Shown: positions 62,961 to 64,000 of the stretch, piece by piece
Layout: every line of letters starts with the position of its first letter
How positions within the stretch are numbered: position 1 is the stretch's first letter
NCBI RefSeq assembly: GCF_017565425.1
Contig: NZ_JAGEMK010000001.1
Coordinates: forward strand, 62,001 to 126,000
Direction of reading: 5' to 3'
DNA from: Actinotalea soli
Lineage (GTDB): Bacteria; Actinomycetota; Actinomycetes; Actinomycetales; Cellulomonadaceae
DNA: 64,000 nt
Notes under the pieces: generated by a model
Seen by the model: the letters and a program-made list of their open reading frames with translations, nothing else
Database searches by the model: none
Told to the model about the DNA's origin: nothing
Made by a program: the position numbers and the translations under genes

Positions 62961-64000
62961 TCAGGTACGGCCCGCCAGGGCGGTCGCCCTGTGCGCAGCG
63001 ACCGTCCTCGCGTACTGGATCCACCACACGACCGTGTTGACGAGAGCGGCCCCCGCGAGCGCCCAGGCGGCGCCGAGGACACCCTCACCGAGAGCGACCG
63101 CCGTCGTCGGCGCGGCGACGAGCAGGCACGAGGTCGCGACCCGGGTGCGCAGGCTGCGCTGCGCGGCCTGCATCGCGCGGAGCCCGACGTGTGCCCCTGT
63201 GTTCGCGCCGTTGAGGATCTGGTGCAGGGACATCGGTGCCAGGATCGCTGCGGCGGCGACCCACCCGGCACCGGCGAGCCACGTCCACCAGTCGGCCGGT
63301 GTGAGCATCACGAGTGCCCCCCAGGCGAGCGCTCCGCCGGCGATCAGGCCCGAGACCAGCACCGCGTGCACGGTGAGCTGTCGGCGTCCACGGGCGAGCG
63401 CACGGACGCCCTCGGGCAGCGCGACGAGCCCGATGCCCTGGATGAGGACGTGGACGGGGCCCAGGACGATGAGGACGAGGCGGATCTGGCCCGCCGCCAC
63501 GAGACCGGCGAAGGCGGCGACAGTGATCGCGTAGAGCTGGGGAGCCCCGGCGATCAGGATGCTCTCGCCGGCGAACCGCGGCCAGAGGTCGCGGTGCGTG
63601 CGCAACCAGGCGGCCGTCGCGCCCGGCTGCGGTGCGGTGCGCAGCTGCCAGCCGCCGACCAGGGCCGCGGCGGTGGCCGCTGCTCCCCACGCCAGGACGA
63701 GCCGGGTCGACGAGGTCTCCCCGGACCCCAGGGCCAGTGCGACGAGCGGGACCATGGCGAGCAGCCAGACGAGGTCGTTCACGAGGGCGCTGTGCCCCCG
63801 CCCCAGGCCGAAGAAGATCTGCCGCCACGCGTCCTGCACGAGGAGGCCGGGAAGGCACAGGCTCAGGGCCAGCAGCACAGGACGGACCTCCTCGGGCAGG
63901 AGGAACGAGGCGAGTGCTCCGAGGACCCCGACAACGACACCGAGGACGAGCGCGGTCCCCGCTGCACCTCGCGCCGCCGTCGACGACAGTGTCGCGGGGG
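62961..64000 (-). CDS. oligosaccharide flippase-like membrane protein (Wzx-like), 5' end outside window
   Basis: The frame stays open from the stop at 62961 to the right edge, giving at least 346 residues. It has nine or more hydrophobic segments, including QDAWRQIFFGLGRGHSALVND (a motif seen in MATE/Wzx-type flippases after helix 4) and VWLLAMVPLVALALG. It probably flips lipid-linked polysaccharide units across the membrane. Its stop is 26 nt before the Wzz-like start. The true start lies beyond 64000; GTG 63878 is internal. Confidence 0.8.
   Translation of the reverse strand, partial: PATLSSTAARGAAGTALVLGVVVGVLGALASFLLPEEVRPVLLALSLCLPGLLVQDAWRQIFFGLGRGHSALVNDLVWLLAMVPLVALALGSGETSSTRLVLAWGAAATAAALVGGWQLRTAPQPGATAAWLRTHRDLWPRFAGESILIAGAPQLYAITVAAFAGLVAAGQIRLVLIVLGPVHVLIQGIGLVALPEGVRALARGRRQLTVHAVLVSGLIAGGALAWGALVMLTPADWWTWLAGAGWVAAAAILAPMSLHQILNGANTGAHVGLRAMQAAQRSLRTRVATSCLLVAAPTTAVALGEGVLGAAWALAGAALVNTVVWWIQYARTVAAHRATALAGRT

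Overview
The window is high-GC bacterial DNA. It carries a complete Pup-proteasome locus (pup, dop, pafA, prcB, prcA, mpa), a mycothiol ligase (mshC), a hisF/hisI/trpEC-B-A/lgt/gltBD/pyk gene order, many GTG starts and ATGA start/stop overlaps. Together these place it in the Actinomycetota, most likely a Micrococcales member of the Cellulomonas type. The genus is a guess. I see no rRNA, tRNA, CRISPR array, insertion sequence or replication origin, and no gene-free stretch longer than about 300 bases.

Layout. 1-2400: tail of an alpha/beta hydrolase, then a TetR regulator whose 27-bp palindromic operator abuts its own start, with an ABC-2 exporter (ATPase and permease). 2.5-11 kb: housekeeping metabolism (PASTA lipoprotein, fructosamine kinase-like protein, alanine dehydrogenase, acetyltransferase, M3 and M20 peptidases, aldo/keto reductase). 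11-18 kb: uppP, mshC, PAC2 protein, HAD phosphatase, RecB-like nuclease, M50 protease and trmI. 18.2-24.8 kb: the pupylation/proteasome operon. 25-46 kb: FKBP lipoprotein, hisF, a heterodimeric ABC exporter inserted between hisF and hisI, trpE, four small membrane proteins, trpC-trpB-trpA-lgt, gltB-gltD and pyk. 46-52 kb: KTSC and DksA/TraR-type small proteins, a sucrose phosphorylase, an AI-2E-type transporter, and a 2-oxoglutarate/Fe(II) oxygenase preceded by a tiny cysteine-containing leader peptide. 52-64 kb: a surface polysaccharide locus with a TagD-like cytidylyltransferase, a 1148-residue secreted propeller/LamG/PKD protein, two glycosyltransferases, a CDP-alcohol phosphotransferase, Wzy-like polymerase, Wzz-like protein and a Wzx-like flippase cut by the window edge.

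How the genes work together. Dop deamidates Pup (GGQ end), PafA ligates it to lysines, Mpa unfolds the conjugates and PrcAB degrades them. The trp genes run from chorismate to tryptophan, but the window has no trpD or trpF; GltBD assimilates ammonia. In the last block, polysaccharide units would be assembled by the glycosyltransferases, flipped by the Wzx-like protein, polymerised by the Wzy-like protein and length-controlled by the Wzz-like protein. The cytidylyltransferase and CDP-alcohol transferase suggest an added phospho-alcohol group.

Two signals stand out. First, at least 18 genes have a TANNNT-like box 6-8 nt before the start codon, which implies leaderless mRNAs and fixes many start sites. 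Second, the oxygenase at 49869-50891 has an upstream leaderless mini-ORF (50942-51013) with an HVDLL motif and a Cys-Leu-Cys end. This looks like a cysteine-sensing attenuator, which would tie this uncharacterised oxygenase to sulfur metabolism.
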